Positions 31,230-43,741 of a stretch of DNA of 64,000 nt are shown piece by piece. Positions within the stretch are counted from its first letter, which is position 1; every line of letters begins with the position of its first letter. A model generated the notes under the pieces. That model saw only the letters and a program-made list of their open reading frames with translations. It was not told the origin of the DNA and searched no databases. This DNA comes from Pyrus communis (taxonomy: Eukaryota; Streptophyta; Magnoliopsida; Rosales; Rosaceae), in contig NC_084817.1 of NCBI RefSeq assembly GCF_963583255.1, positions 15,196,121 to 15,260,120 of the forward strand, in the 5' to 3' direction. Made by a program: the position numbers and the translations under genes.

Positions 31230-32215
31230 TCAAGAAGCTTGATAATCTTTTTTTTTTATAACTTCCATCATTGGAGGGTTGAGCTGGCGTTGAGCCTTTC
31301 GAGTTGGTTTAGCCCCTTCCTCGAGAAGTATGCGATGCATGCAAGTTGTAGGACTAATACCCTTAATGTCGGCCAAGGTCCATCCTATGGCTGTTTTGTG
31401 CTCTTTCAACACCCGAAACAATTTCTCCTCTTCCATTGCCATGAGGGATGAAGAAATAATGACGGGCAACATCTCTTGTTCTCCTAAATAGACATACTTC
31501 AAATGATCCGGCATTGGTTTAAGCTTAAGAATGGGTGCCTGAATCACCGAAGGTAACAACTTGTTAGTAGAAACAGGAATTGGAATTGGGTTTAGAGGCT
31601 TACCAAGGTGTTGTGGCAACGACTCAAAGGCAGCAACCATCTCGGCTTCTTCTTCACATGTAGGCACGGCAATGACTTCCTCGTGCATGTTGTGAGTGTG
31701 GTCATTTCCTGCCCCTTTGTTTTTTAGTCACATTCCTTTTGTAACGGTCGTTTCAAAGAGATCCCTCTCCAAAGAGTCAAGATAATCCTATGCCAATGAA
31801 TCGAATACATCAATAGAAAAACAAGAATGATCATCTTTAGGATATTTTATAGTTTCAAAAAGATTGAAATCAGTAACTTCACCATCAAATTCCATTGTTA
31901 ACATCCCCTTGAACACATCGATCTTGGTTCGGGTTGTTTTCATGAAAGGTCTCCCAAGGAAGTTCGGCAATGGGGTAGAATGGGCTGAATCTTCCATGTC
32001 AAGCACATAAAAGTCCGATGGAAAGATCAAATTGTTAACCTACACCAAAACATCTTCGAAAACTCCTTTTGGATATGCATTAGAACGATCGGCCAATTGA
32101 ATAATCACACCATCGTTTTTAAGCTCTCCTAAGTTCATAGATGCATAAATTGAGTAAGGCATGACATTAATTGAAGCTCCTAAGTCTAAATAGCATGTTC
32201 AAACTTAGTATTGCC
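31230..32215 (-). pseudogene. Protease C-terminus and protease-RT linker of element E (broken)
   Basis: Two frames. 31230-31688: KYVYLGEQEMLPVIISSSLM, then [19 protein letters not shown] and ending in a shift at NPPMMEVIKKK. 31788-32030: FPSDFYVLDMEDSAHSTPLP, then LGRPFMKTTRTKIDVFKGML, the protease C-terminal region. The active-site segment (about 32150-32200) is not readable as a continuous frame. Confidence 0.8.
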
Positions 32216-33389
32216 AATAACACAAGGAATTGTAAAACTACCTGGATCTTTGCATTTAGGTGATAGTTTCCTTTGTAACACCGCAGAAACATTCTCACTT
32301 ACCTGGACCACTTCCTTGTTCGAAATCATCTTCCTTGTTGTGCAAAGCTCTTTCAAGAATTTGGCATACTTAGGAACTTGCTTGATTGCATCAAGGAGTA
32401 GGATATTGACTTGAACTTTCCTAAAGGTTTCCAGATTGTCTTTTTCATTCTCTTCTTTCTTTGATTGCCTAAACCTGCTAGGAAAGGGCACATTTAGTGG
32501 AATAAAACTAGAAACATTCGAATTTGGACTTACCTTGGTGGTTTGGGATGGCTTAGGTGCATTAGGGGGCTGCAGCAAGGGTTGTTCTATCCTTACCGTG
32601 GCTTTGTCTACTTCTTCTTCTTCAAGCAGCAACTTTTCATCCTCTTTTTGACTTGCCTTGGTTGGTTTAGGGTTGGTTCCAAATTCTTTACCACATCTCA
32701 AAGTGATAGCCTTGGCAGTTTCAAAACCTCATTTTGGATTGACAATGGTTAAGCTAGGTAGTTTGCCTTCTTCTCGAAACTACCCCATGAACTCCGCCAT
32801 CTGCCCAATTTGCTTCTTCACTTCCCCTATCACTTTAGCTTGATTTTGTAATCCCTGAGTCAAAGAACTTAGTATTTGAAGCATTTTATCATTTTCTAAA
32901 AACGAACCTGAATTTGGTTGGGCAGATTGTGGTGGAAGTTGCGGTGGTACGTATGGCCTTTGATAGAGCCCAGGCGGTGGCTGTCTATATCCTCCTTGTT
33001 GCTGAGGTTGTTGAGGCTCCCTCCACTTGAAGTTTGGATGATCTCTCCAACCCGGATTGTATGTATTTGAGTATGGATCATTCCTTTGTTGATTTTGGCC
33101 TTGATAACCTATGGCATTGACGCTTTCCCATCCTCCATTCTCTATCAATTGAGGACATTGATCATTGAGATGTCCTTGCATAGAGCATACTCCACATATG
33201 ACCGCACCTTGCACTTTGGATCCATCAACAACCTGTGACACAAGAACAGTGAGATTAGCCAATTGAGCTTGAATTTCAGAAATTGCACTTACCTCATTCA
33301 CTTGTTGTTGCTGCCGTGGGAGGTCTCTTTGTCCAACATCTTCATATTGTTGTGCATTCAAGGCTTGGTTTGCAATTAAGATCTTGGCA
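32216..33389 (-). pseudogene. Gag C-terminal part of element E (broken, cut by LTR H)
   Basis: Contains the zinc knuckle CGVCSMQGHLNDQC (C-x2-C-x4-H-x4-C, near 33190), a proline/glutamine-rich stretch with QQQGGYRQPPPGLYQRP, and the linker to protease (KIGEV... QIGQMAEFMG; CTTRKMISNKEVVQVSENVS). A stop near 32780 and shifts separate two frames. LTR H starts at 33390 inside LIANQAL, so the capsid part is lost. Confidence 0.83.
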
Positions 33390-34673
33390 TGATGTGAAAA
33401 TTAACTTGACGCACAAATTAAACCTTATTGATGACAATTGTAGTATAAATGCAAATAGCGATCGTTCTAGACCGAGGATTAACTAAGGCTGCTAATCTAC
33501 TCAAAACTGACTCAAAAACATAAAACTAGGCTTAAAAACAGAAAAGTAGAATCTAATGACTCAAAACAAGCTAAATAGACTCAAAACACACAAACTAAGT
33601 TAAATTGACTAAAAACAGGTCCTAGAAAGTGATTTGGACGAAAATTGAACTAAAAAGACTCAAAAGACTCAATATGGACAAATTCTGATGAATTGAAACA
33701 AAACTAACACAAATAAGAACTAATGGGTTATTTGGATGAATTTTGACCTTTACTTGACTCAAAACACTAATATAACTGAATTTAAACAAATTCTAACTAA
33801 GTTGAAACACTAAATATTAAAGGGGATTGATTTTGATGAAATTAACTAAACCGGGCAGATTGCAAAACTAAACAGATTAGACACTAAGTTGGTTGAATTG
33901 AATGGATAAAGGCTAGCTAGAGGGTCCTTCTCCACACATGCATATATGCAACACAAATTGATTTCCAGTTATTATCCTTTAAACCATGAATGCCAATGCC
34001 CCAAATTAATTGTGAGAAGCACAAATTAACTTTTAGATTTTCCTAGTTTCATTGAATTGGATGGAATACGCATCGACAACTAAATTATTCTTATCAAGTT
34101 CCCTACATGAACAGCATAATACAGATACAATCAAAGATCATTAAGCTTTGTGAAAATCATAAGCATTGACAAGGCATTTGTAACCATGAACTGCATGATA
34201 CTTTTGCCCAAAATTTACTTAACACAATCATGACTAGTGACTTTTACTACTTGTGAATATAAGTTCATAACGATTAGGTGAAATTCCCTTATCCTCTATC
34301 ATCAAACTCATGAATGAAAACTAAGTGTGCACCCTTAATCAACATACAAGAATAAGTTCTCAATAAATCAGTTAAGTAAATTGCATTCACAATTCAAGAA
34401 ACAATAACTGGAGGAAATCAATTCATATAAAACATATGTCCACGGCTTTGAATTCACCTCTAACTAAAAAGAAATTAGTTCCACATGATTGCAGAAATTA
34501 ACAACGAAATCAACACAATTGTAAAACTAAAACAAGGATAGAAGACACCCCAAAGACACTCCACACTCCAATGGTAGATTTCAAACCCTCCTTGGATGGC
34601 AGATTGCACGGCACTCTTCTTCTCCTTCCTTCCTTGCTTGCGGCATAAGGGTGAAGTATGGTATTTGATGGTT
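33390..34673 (-). repeat. LTR H, older subfamily (first segment)
   Basis: Starts TGATGTGAAAATTAACTTGACGC. The body is alignable with the common LTR core (TTCTCCACACATGCATATATGC, GAATATAAGTTCATAACG), but diverged. Interrupted at 34673 by solo LTR I and resumes at 36787. No primer site or purine tract lies beside it, so it looks like a solo or rearranged LTR in the gag of E. Confidence 0.75.
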
Positions 34674-36786
34674 TGATGCGAAAATTAAATTAACACACAA
34701 ATTAAACCCTCTTTTGACAATTGTAGTATATATGTAAGTAGGGATCGTTCTTAAATCGGGGATTATGAGGGTTTGCTAAAACACTTTAAACTGACTCAAA
34801 TAGATAAAACTAAGCTTTAAAACACTTAGCTAAACTTAAAAGATTCAAAACAAGTTCACAAGACTCAAAATAAGCTAAAAACACTCAAAACTGCCTAAAA
34901 ACACAAACTAGGCAGATTCTGACTCTAAACACAATTTTGGACGAATTTTAGTTTCAACTTGACTCAAAACACTTGAAAACACCATCTAAAACAGATCCTA
35001 ACTAGTTAGACACTCTAAAATAAAGGGGGATTTGGTTTTGGACGAAAATAAAGTAAACAAAACAAGACCTAAAACTAGGCAGATTTGCACGAATTTGGTG
35101 GAAATAGATGGATGATGGGCTAGCTAGGAGGTCTTTCTCCACACATGACATAGTTGCATACAAAACAATTTCTAGTTGCTTTTTCAATGAACCACGAACC
35201 TCAACACCCCAGGTTAATTAGGTACGCTTAAATTAACCCTTAGATTTTCCTTAAGTCATTGAATTGAATGGAATTAGCACATCGCAATCAAATTATTCCT
35301 CAAAAGTTCCCTACATGAAAGCGCATAATAGAGAAACAATCAAAGATGATTAAATTCTATGAAAATCATAAGTGTTGACAAGGCGTTCGTAACCATGAAG
35401 TGCATGATACTTATTCCACGAATTTACTTAACATGATTGAGACTGACAACCTTTACTACTTACGAATATAAGTTCACAACGATTAGGTGAAACTCCCTTA
35501 TATCCTAGCATCAGATTTATGCATGCAAATTAAGTCTGCACTCTCAATCCACATACACAAACAAGTTTTAATTCAAACAGATAAGTAAATTGAATTCACA
35601 ATTCATGAAATCACAACTGGAAGTAATCAAATCATATTGCAAATATAGCCATGGTTTCAAAATTCCCCCTAGCTATGAGGGGATTAGTTCCTCATACTCA
35701 CAAAACAAAGATTATTGAATTTAAACATTGAAAACACAAGAAAGATTACACCTAAAACATTCCAGCAGCTCCAATTCGAATGGCAGACACGTCTAAGGGC
35801 TCTCCTCCTTCTTCCTTGCTGCGGCACAAGGTGTGGTTAGTAGTTTTGGGGGTGATGAATGGTGTATTCTTGCTTAGGATGATGAATGATGGCTGATGAG
35901 GGTGAAAAGTTGCAGCAGGTTGTATATGGAAGTGAATGGACTGAACGAATGATGTAGAATGGTGTCTAGGGTTGCGGCAAAGGTCTTTCTGAATGGCATG
36001 AGGGTTCCTCCAGAAATTGTGGCTGAAAATATCTATATATAGGTTCGGCCAACCCTAGGGTTAATCAGATTAGGGTTGCAACTTAGCAGATTTTAAGGAT
36101 TAGGGCCCTAGGGTTCAGCACAATTAATTAAATCCACTAAGGAGAGGGTTTGGCCCAATTAATTTCAGAAAAGGATTTGTATAACCCAAATCCACAAGGA
36201 ATAAGGCCTAATAAATCAGAATCCACAAGGGAAAAGGGATAGAGGGGTGCGGCAGATATTGGAGGGAAAGGAGAGTGGATTGCAAGGCAAGGCAAAGCTT
36301 TCTAGAAGAGAATAGGCGCCACCTTTGTAGGGTTTCTAGAAACAATGTGTTTTCTGGCTGATTTGGGACTTCTAGAAGAGAATTCTTCTAGAAAAAGGTT
36401 CTAGAAATATATACTTAGGTCCCCTTGCAGCTAAGATTAAAGCATGATAAGATTAGGATAGGATAAGATAAGACAAGGTTGGATAAGGTTTTGGATAATG
36501 TTTCCTCTGTTGAGCTGATTCCTTATCTTCTTTGTCTTGAATTTAATTTCTTCATCTTCTTATCGGATTCCTAGCCTTTTGAACTCCAAATTCGTCCATC
36601 CATCTTGGCCCATACATATGTTATCCATTTAGTGCTCAAAACTGCTCCAAAATGCACTTTCTTGCTACTTTAACCCTTTGGACCTACAAACACATGAAAA
36701 TAGCTTGAAATACTACATTAACTAAGAAATAACAACACAAATCCACAAGAACAAGTTAACTAAGTCGCATAAATATGCTCGTATCA
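34674..36786 (-). mobile_element. Solo LTR I (2113 bp) with TGGTT duplication
   Basis: TGATGCGAAAATTAAATTAAC to AAATATGCTCGTATCA. TGGTT at 34669-34673 recurs at 36787-36791. A CTATATATAG TATA box lies at 36033-36042 (palindromic, minus-strand use). A solo LTR forms by recombination between the two LTRs of one insertion. Confidence 0.88.
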
Positions 36787-36860
36787 TGGTTGAATGTATG
36801 AATGGATGGGGGAGAGGATGAATGGTTGCGTGGTGTGTAGGAGGAAGGTGCGGCACAACT

Positions 36861-36907
<47 letters not shown>

Positions 36908-37109
36908 CACGGCAAACCCTAGGAAATCAGAATTAGATCTAGGGTTTGGTAGGAATCAGATGGTAGAAGGACTAGGGTGCGGCACAAGGCTTGGGCCTCA
37001 AGAAAAGGGTCAAAACCTAATTAATTTCTGAAAAGGCTTTGCACAATCCAAATCCACAAGGAATAAGGCCAATTCAATTTGGAATCCAAGAGGAAAAAGA
37101 TTAGGGAAA
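36787..37109 (-). repeat. LTR H, second segment
   Basis: Continues H after solo LTR I (TGGTTGAATGTATGAATGG). It contains a TA dinucleotide run and GCGGCACAAGG-type U3 sequence, and stops where LTR J begins. No gene. Confidence 0.6.
36864..36904. repeat. (TA)n microsatellite, about 40 bases
   Basis: Uninterrupted AT/TA run inside LTR H at the place where related LTRs have a short TATATAT TATA box, so it is probably an expanded promoter TATA element. Confidence 0.9.
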
Positions 37110-38664
37110 TGATGTGATAAATAATAGCACTCAAATTAAACCCTCTTATTGACAATTGTAGTAAAGATGTAAGTAGGGATCGTTCTAGGCCGGGGATTAG
37201 GAGGGATTGCTAATCTAATAAAAACTCACTCAAGAATACAAAACTAGGCTTGAAAACACTTAAATAAACTCAAAGACTCTTAACTAAACTTATATGACTC
37301 AAAACAAACTAAAGAGACTCAAAACAACTCAAAACAATCAAATAGACTCAAACTAGACTCTAGGACTTGATTTGGATGAAAATACAATTGGTTTTGACTC
37401 AAAACACTCAAAAACACAATTTGGACAGATTCTAACTATTTAGAGACAACAAAGAAAAGGGGATTGGGTTTTTGGACGAATTTAAAGTAAAAACAAGTAA
37501 CATAAAGATTTAAACAAGGTTTGGACGAATTTGGGTAAATGGATGGTTGATGAGCTAGCTAGAGGATTCTTTTCCACACATGATACATTTGAACACAAAT
37601 TGATTTCCAGTTACTTTTTCAATAAACCATGAACCTCAACATCCTAGATTAACCGTGACATCACTAATTAACCCTCAGATTTTCCTTAAATCATTGAATT
37701 GGATGCACAACGCATCAGCAACCAAATTATTCTTCCCAAATCCCCTACATGAACTGCATAATAGAGATACAAGCAAAGATCATTAAGTTTCATGAAAATC
37801 ATAAGTATTGACAAGGCATTCGTAACTATGACATCTTGATACTCATGCCAGGAATTTAACTTAACATGATTGTGATAAGCAACCTTTACTACTTGTGAAT
37901 ATAAGTTTGTAACGATTATGTGAAACTCCCTTATATTCTAGCATCAAATTCAAGCATGCAAACTAAGTAGGCCTCCTTAATCAACATACAAGAATAAGTT
38001 CTTAATCAAACGGTTAAGTAAATTGCATTCACAATTTATGAAATCACAACTGGAATTAATCAATTCATATCACAAACATAATCATGGTTTCAAAGTCTCC
38101 CCTAGCTAAAACAAGTTTAGCCTCAAGGAAAAGGAGAATTGAAGTCAGAATCCCAAGGGAAAAAGGAAGGAAACTTGCAGCAAGGAAGAATAGGAAAGGG
38201 AATGCGGTTTCCCTTGCACGGCAAGGGAAAGGTTAAGGTGAGTACGGTAAGGACTAGAATGGTGCAAGGAACCTTTAGTTTGTGTCCTAGAATGCATAAG
38301 AGACCTTCAATGTTGTTGGAACTTAGGGACATTTAGGATTAGGAAAGGTCGACCCAAAAGAGGAAACCTTGGCTTAACTTTCCTACTTCAAGTAGGAAAT
38401 CTTCTTTGATTAGGAATCCTTCTTTGATTAGGAATCCTAACATCTTTAAGTCTTCAATTTTGTCCATTCCTTTTGCTCCAAGAATATGCTATCCATTCCA
38501 AGCCCAATTTTGCTCCAAAAGGCTCCAAAATGCACCTTTTTGCTACTTTAGCCATATGGACTTACAAACACACGAAAATAGCTGAAAATACTAAAATAAC
38601 TATGAACTAACAACATAAATGTAAGAAAACAAGCTAAATAAGTCGTCTAAATATGCTCCTATCA
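37110..38664 (-). repeat. LTR J (about 1555 bp, internally deleted)
   Basis: TGATGTGATAAATAATAGCAC to ATATGCTCCTATCA. After the CTCCCCTAGCTAAAAC block (38100) it jumps to AAGGAAAAGGAGAATTGAAG, missing about 500 bases that other LTRs have there. Alternatively the right part belongs to LTR H. Flanks GGAAA and CCTTT do not match, so the borders have been rearranged. Confidence 0.6.
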
Positions 38665-39063
38665 CCTTTCACCCATTTAATTCACCCAAATTCGTTTTTA
38701 CAAAGTGTTTTAAGCAAAGTTTCTGTTTTAAGTTTCAAATTCGTCAAAAACAATCCCACTTTCATTTAGTCTTGTTATTTGAGTCAAAATCTGTTTTCTT
38801 TTAGACTTTTGAGTCAAGTTAAGTTTTATTTTCGTCAAAATCACTTGTTAGGTCTAAAATTGAGTCTTTTCGAGTGTGTGTTGCTGTTTTGAGTGTTTTA
38901 AGTTAGTTTTGAGTCTATAGAGTCTAGTTAAGTGTTTTTTAGTCTTATTTGTGTTGATTAGCATCCCTAGTTAATCCCTGGTCTAGAACGATCCCTACAT
39001 GCATATATACTACAATTGTCACAAATAGGGTTTAATTTGTGTGTCAAGTTAATTTTCACATCA
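38665..39063 (+). repeat. LTR K, 3' terminal fragment
   Basis: Plus-strand LTR end. CCTTTCACCCATTTAATTCACC aligns with 41042 in LTR M, then a TAATCCCTGGTCTAGAACGATCC block and TTTTCACATCA. The left part is missing at the border with J. Confidence 0.75.
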
Positions 39064-39220
39064 CTTTTGAGCCTTATCTAGCCTATTTTCTTTGTTAGCC
39101 ACATTATCTTTACCTAGCCTAGAATCGGACTATCCATGCCCTTGTTCTTAAAGCATAGTGAAGCATAACTTACAGGGAATTCCTTTTGACATACATTATG
39201 CAGAAAAACAAGTGTGGGGG
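39064..39220 (+). other. 3' internal end and polypurine tract of element L
   Basis: GAGCC...TTAGCC...CACCTAGCCTAG-type 3' noncoding sequence on the plus strand, ending AAACAAGTGTGGGGG (tract 39210-39220) just before LTR L. Coding parts of L are not present. Confidence 0.7.
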
Positions 39221-42200
39221 TGATAGGAGCATATTTATGCGACTTTGTTAGCTTGTTTCTTTGCATTTAGTAAGTTAGTTTCTATTTATTATAGTGATTT
39301 AAGCTATTTTCATGTGTTTGTAGGTTTAAATGGCAAAAGAGGCAAGAAAGTGCAATTTGGAGCAATTTTGGGCTTGGAATGGATAGCACAAGTATGGAGC
39401 AAGGTGGATGGACGAATTTGAAGTTCAAGAGAGGCTAGGAACATGCTACAAATCTGGAGAAACAAATTCAAGACAAAGAAGATAAGGAAAGATGATAGGA
39501 GCATATTTATGCTACTTAGTTATGTTGTTTCCTTGCATTTAGTGAGTTAATTACTATTTATTTTAGTCTTTTAAGCTATTTTCATATGTTTTTAGGTCCT
39601 AATGGCAAAGGGAGCAAGAAAGGGCATTTTGAAGCTAAATGGAGCAGTTTTGGGCATGGATTGGATAGCTTAACCACGAAGCAAAGAGGATGGACGAAAT
39701 TGGAATCAAGAAGGGCTAGGAAAGGCTAAAAATCTGGAGAAAGGAGTCCAAATGCAAAGAAGATAAGGAAATAGCAAGAAACAAGGAACCTTATCCAACC
39801 TTATCATTTCCTAACTCTAACATTATCCTATCCTATCCTATCCAAATCAGGTTAGGACTTTAATCTAGCTAATTAGAGGGGATTAATTACACATTTAAAC
39901 ACTTATTTCAGATTCTAGAAACTTTATCCATTTGTATGCCGCATAGACACCATTCCTTGTAGGTTTAGGAGTTGTAATCCTTCCTCTATACCTATGTGTG
40001 TGTCCTTGTCCATTTAGGGTTAGGAATCTGCCCTAAACACTCTTTCTAGAACACCTGATCTTCCCCCCTACAAATATGCCGCACCTATCCTTCTAGAACC
40101 CCCTAAAACCATGCCGTGCACTATCTATCCCATTCCCCTTTAGTTTCTGCCTAGACTTAACCCTTTTCCCATAGAATTGTGCAATCATTTTCCTTCACTA
40201 ATTGTGCATAATTAGCCTATAAATACAGCCTTATGCCGCACCATTCAATCATCCACTCACTCATTCATTCATTCATACTTTCAGCCATCAAACACCATAA
40301 TTCACCCTACACCACCCTAGTGCCGCAAGCAAGGAAGGAAGGAGAGGAGGACTTGTGCAATCTGCCATCCAAGGGAGTGCCGTGCATGCCATTGGAGTGT
40401 GGAGCGTTTTCTTGGTTCTTTCTATCCTTAGTCTTAGTTTAATGTTTATGTTAATTTGGTTTTCAATTATGATGAACATGAGGAACTAATTTCTTTTTAG
40501 TTGGAGGTGAATTCGAAGCCATGATTATATGTTTTATATGAATTGATTCCATCCAGTTATTGTTTTTTTAAGGCATGAATGTGATTTGCTTATCTAAGTT
40601 ATTAAAACTTGTTTATGTATGTGGGTTGGGGGTCGACACTTAATTTGCATTCATGAATTTGATGCTAGAATATAAGGGGGTTTCATGTAATAGTTATTCA
40701 CTTATATTCACGAGTAGTGGAGGTTGCTAGTCACAATCGCGTTAAGTAAATCCTTGGTATGAGTCTCATGCGTTTCATAGTGATGAATGCCTTGTTAATG
40801 CTTATGGTTTTCACAAAACTTAATGACTTTTGATATGTATCTTTGTTATGCGTTTCATATAAAGAACTTGAAAAAGATAATTTGGTTGTAATGCGTTTTC
40901 ATTCAATTCAATGAAATAAGAAAAACTTGAGTATTAGTTATGCGATGCAACTAACTTGGGGCGTTGTCATCTAAAGGAACAATAACTAAAAATTGGTTCG
41001 TATGCATATATCATGTGTGGAGAAGGACTCTCTAACTAGCCTTTCACCCATTTATTTCACACAAATTCGTTTTTACAAAGTGTTTTATACAAAGTTTTTG
41101 TTTTAAGTTTTAAATTTGTCAAAAGCAATCCCCCTTTCAATAGTCTTGTTATTTGAGTCAAAATCTGTTTTCTTTTAGTCTTTTGAGTCAAGTTAAGTCT
41201 TATTTTCGTCAAAATCACTTGTTACGTCTAGAATTGAGTCTTTGTTATTGTTTGTTGCTGTTTAGAGTGTTTTAAGTTAGTTTAGAGTCTATAGAGTCTA
41301 GTTTAGTGTTTTTGAGTCTTAATTGTGTTGATTAGCATCCTTTCTAATCCCCAGCCTAAAACGATCCCTACTTTCATATACTACAATCATAGGGTTTTAA
41401 TTTGAGTGTTAGAATATTTCACATCAAAAGAGCAAGAAACATGGAACATTATCCAAACAACCTTATCTTATCCAAACCTTATCCAACTATCTTATCCTAT
41501 CCTAATCTTTTCCTACCTTAATTCCAGTTGCAAAGTGGACTCCTTTTCACATTAAATCACCTAAATATCAGGTTCTAGAAGCCCTATTTTCGTGCCCTAA
41601 GTTTATGCCACATGTAACCCTTCTAGAAGTTCTAGAATTTGCCACAAGGACCATTCCTTGTCCTCCCTGGAATCTAATTGAAAGTAGCCTTGTTCTTTGG
41701 TGATTTGGAGTCATAATTCCTCTCATTTTCAGCCCAATTTCGTGCCTTCCCTTCACCCTATAAATACATGATGCCGCAACACTTATAAGCACCACCCTCT
41801 ACCACAATTTCACACCACACCATCCACCACACCTCAAGAGCCTAAATTCAGAAAATCCCCATTGTGTCGCAGCAAGGAAGGAAGGAGGAGCCACCTAGAG
41901 TGTTTCTAGGTGTATTCTATCTTTGTTTTCAATGTTTAAGTTTAATTATCTTTGTTTTGCGAACATGAGGAGCTAAACTTGTTTTAGCTAGAGGAGACTT
42001 TGAAACCATGATTATATTTGCAATATGAATTGATTACTTTCAATTGTAATTTCATAAATCGTGAATACAATTTACTTAACTGTTTGATTAAGAACTTATT
42101 CTTATGTGTTGATTAAGAGGGCCAGCTTAGTTTGCATGCATGAATTTGATGCTAAAATATAAGGGAATTTCACCTAATCGTTATGAACTTATATTTATAA

Positions 42201-42953
42201 GTAGCGGAGGTTGCTAGTCACAATCGTGTTAAGTAAATTCTTGGCAAGAGTATCATGTTGTTCATAGTTACGAATGCCTTATCAATGCTTATGATTTTCA
42301 CAAAGCTTAATGATCTTTGATTGTATCTCTATTATGTTGTTCATGTAGGGAACTATTGAAGAATAATTTGGTTGCCGATGCGTCTTCCATCCAATTCAAT
42401 GACTTAAGGAAAATCTGAGGGTTAATTAGTGCTGTTTACGGTTAATCTGGGGTGTTGAGGTTCATGGTTTATTGGAAAAGCAACTGGAAATCAATTTGTA
42501 TACAAGTGTGTCATGTGTGGAGAAGGACCCTCTAGCTAGCCATTCACCCATATTTCCCCAATTTCGTGCTAACTTAGTTTAAGTTTACAATCTGCTTGTT
42601 TTTACCTTAATTTCGTCAAAACCCCAATTCCCTTTACTTTATTGTGTCAAATTAGTGAGAATCTATTTTAATTTGTTTCTTTTAGTGTTTTGAGTCAACA
42701 TAAGTTAAAATTTGTCCAAATTACTCCTTAGGTCCTGTTTTGAGTCAATTTAACTTAGTTTGTGTGTTTTGAGTCTATTTAGCTTGTTTTGAGTTGTTAG
42801 AGTCTAGTTTATGGTTTTGAGTATAGTTTAGTGACTTAGAGTTTAAATTGAGTATATTAGCATCCCTTCTAGTCCCCGGCCTAAAACGATCCCTACTTTC
42901 ATATACTACAACCATAGGGTTTTAATTTGTGGGTCAAGTTAATTTTCACATCA
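39221..42953 (+). repeat. LTR L (3' LTR of a lost element), split by solo LTR M
   Basis: TGATAGGAGCATATTTATGCG to TTTTCACATCA, minus the insertion 39493-41426. Own length about 1795 bp. TATA box TATAAATA at 41759-41766. Directly preceded by a polypurine tract, so it is a true 3' LTR. Confidence 0.82.
39493..41426 (+). mobile_element. Solo LTR M (1934 bp) with AAAGA duplication
   Basis: TGATAGGAGCATATTTATGCT to TATTTCACATCA. AAAGA at 39488-39492 recurs at 41427-41431. TATA box TATAAATA at 40218-40225. Same subfamily as its host LTR L. Confidence 0.88.
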
Positions 42954-43648
42954 GGGGAAAGGTAAAAGGGCACGAGAAAAGAAAAAAGGAAAAAAAATAA
43001 TAAAAACGTGCAAAGAAGAAGAAAAGTTGTGAAAAGAAAGAAAAAGAGTTGAGAAATAAGTGAGAATAAGCTCACAAGTGTTGGTTGTTGAAGGAAGGGT
43101 CGAAAATTTTTAATTTTGACCCTAAGTATTGTGTGAATCTTCCCTTTGTGTTTAAAGTTGATTTCTGCATTCAAAAGTGAATTCTAAGAGTTAATTTCAT
43201 TACTTTGCTTGCTATTGCTTTAAGAACCTTTATTTATCCTTACCTTTCTTTGTTAGCCAATACCTTAGCCTCATTACAACCCTTAGACTTCTATCTTGAT
43301 TGTTATGTGTCTCAATATGTGGAGTTTGAAGTTGGTATGAGCATATGGGATCCCTAGTTCTCGCTTCTAAGTAGTGGCATTCCATTCATGAGATCATATA
43401 CATGTCATATTGATAATTCCATAAAATGCTTTCTTTGTTATAATATATGTGAGTGCTAGTCTACATGTTTACATCAATCTTCTCACATATACTTAGTGTA
43501 GGGAGTGTAGTCAGAAATTTTGTGCGAAAATAGAGAGTATATCCAATGAAGAATTGAGGGAATTCTCTAAGGCATGTTACTACATTCAAAATGTTGTTTT
43601 AATTAATTACATGTGAGCTAGTAAGTGGTAACCGTGGTTAAATGTTTG
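42954..43648 (+). other. 3' noncoding fragment of another plus-strand element
   Basis: Purine-rich start (GGGGAAAGG...GAAAAAAGG) and AAGTGTTGGTTGTTGAAGG match the reverse of O's 3' noncoding region (about 46430-46640). It runs to the start of LTR N. No gene. Confidence 0.65.
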
Positions 43649-43741
43649 TGATGTGAAATATTCTAACACTCGAATTAAAACCCCATGATTGTAGTATATG
43701 AAAGTAGGGATCATTTTAGGCCAGGGATTAGAAGGGATGCT
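43649..43741 (-). repeat. LTR N, first segment
   Basis: TGATGTGAAATATTCTAACACTC with a CCAGGGATTAGAAGGGATGC core, interrupted by element O after ATGCT. Continues at 59834. Confidence 0.8.
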
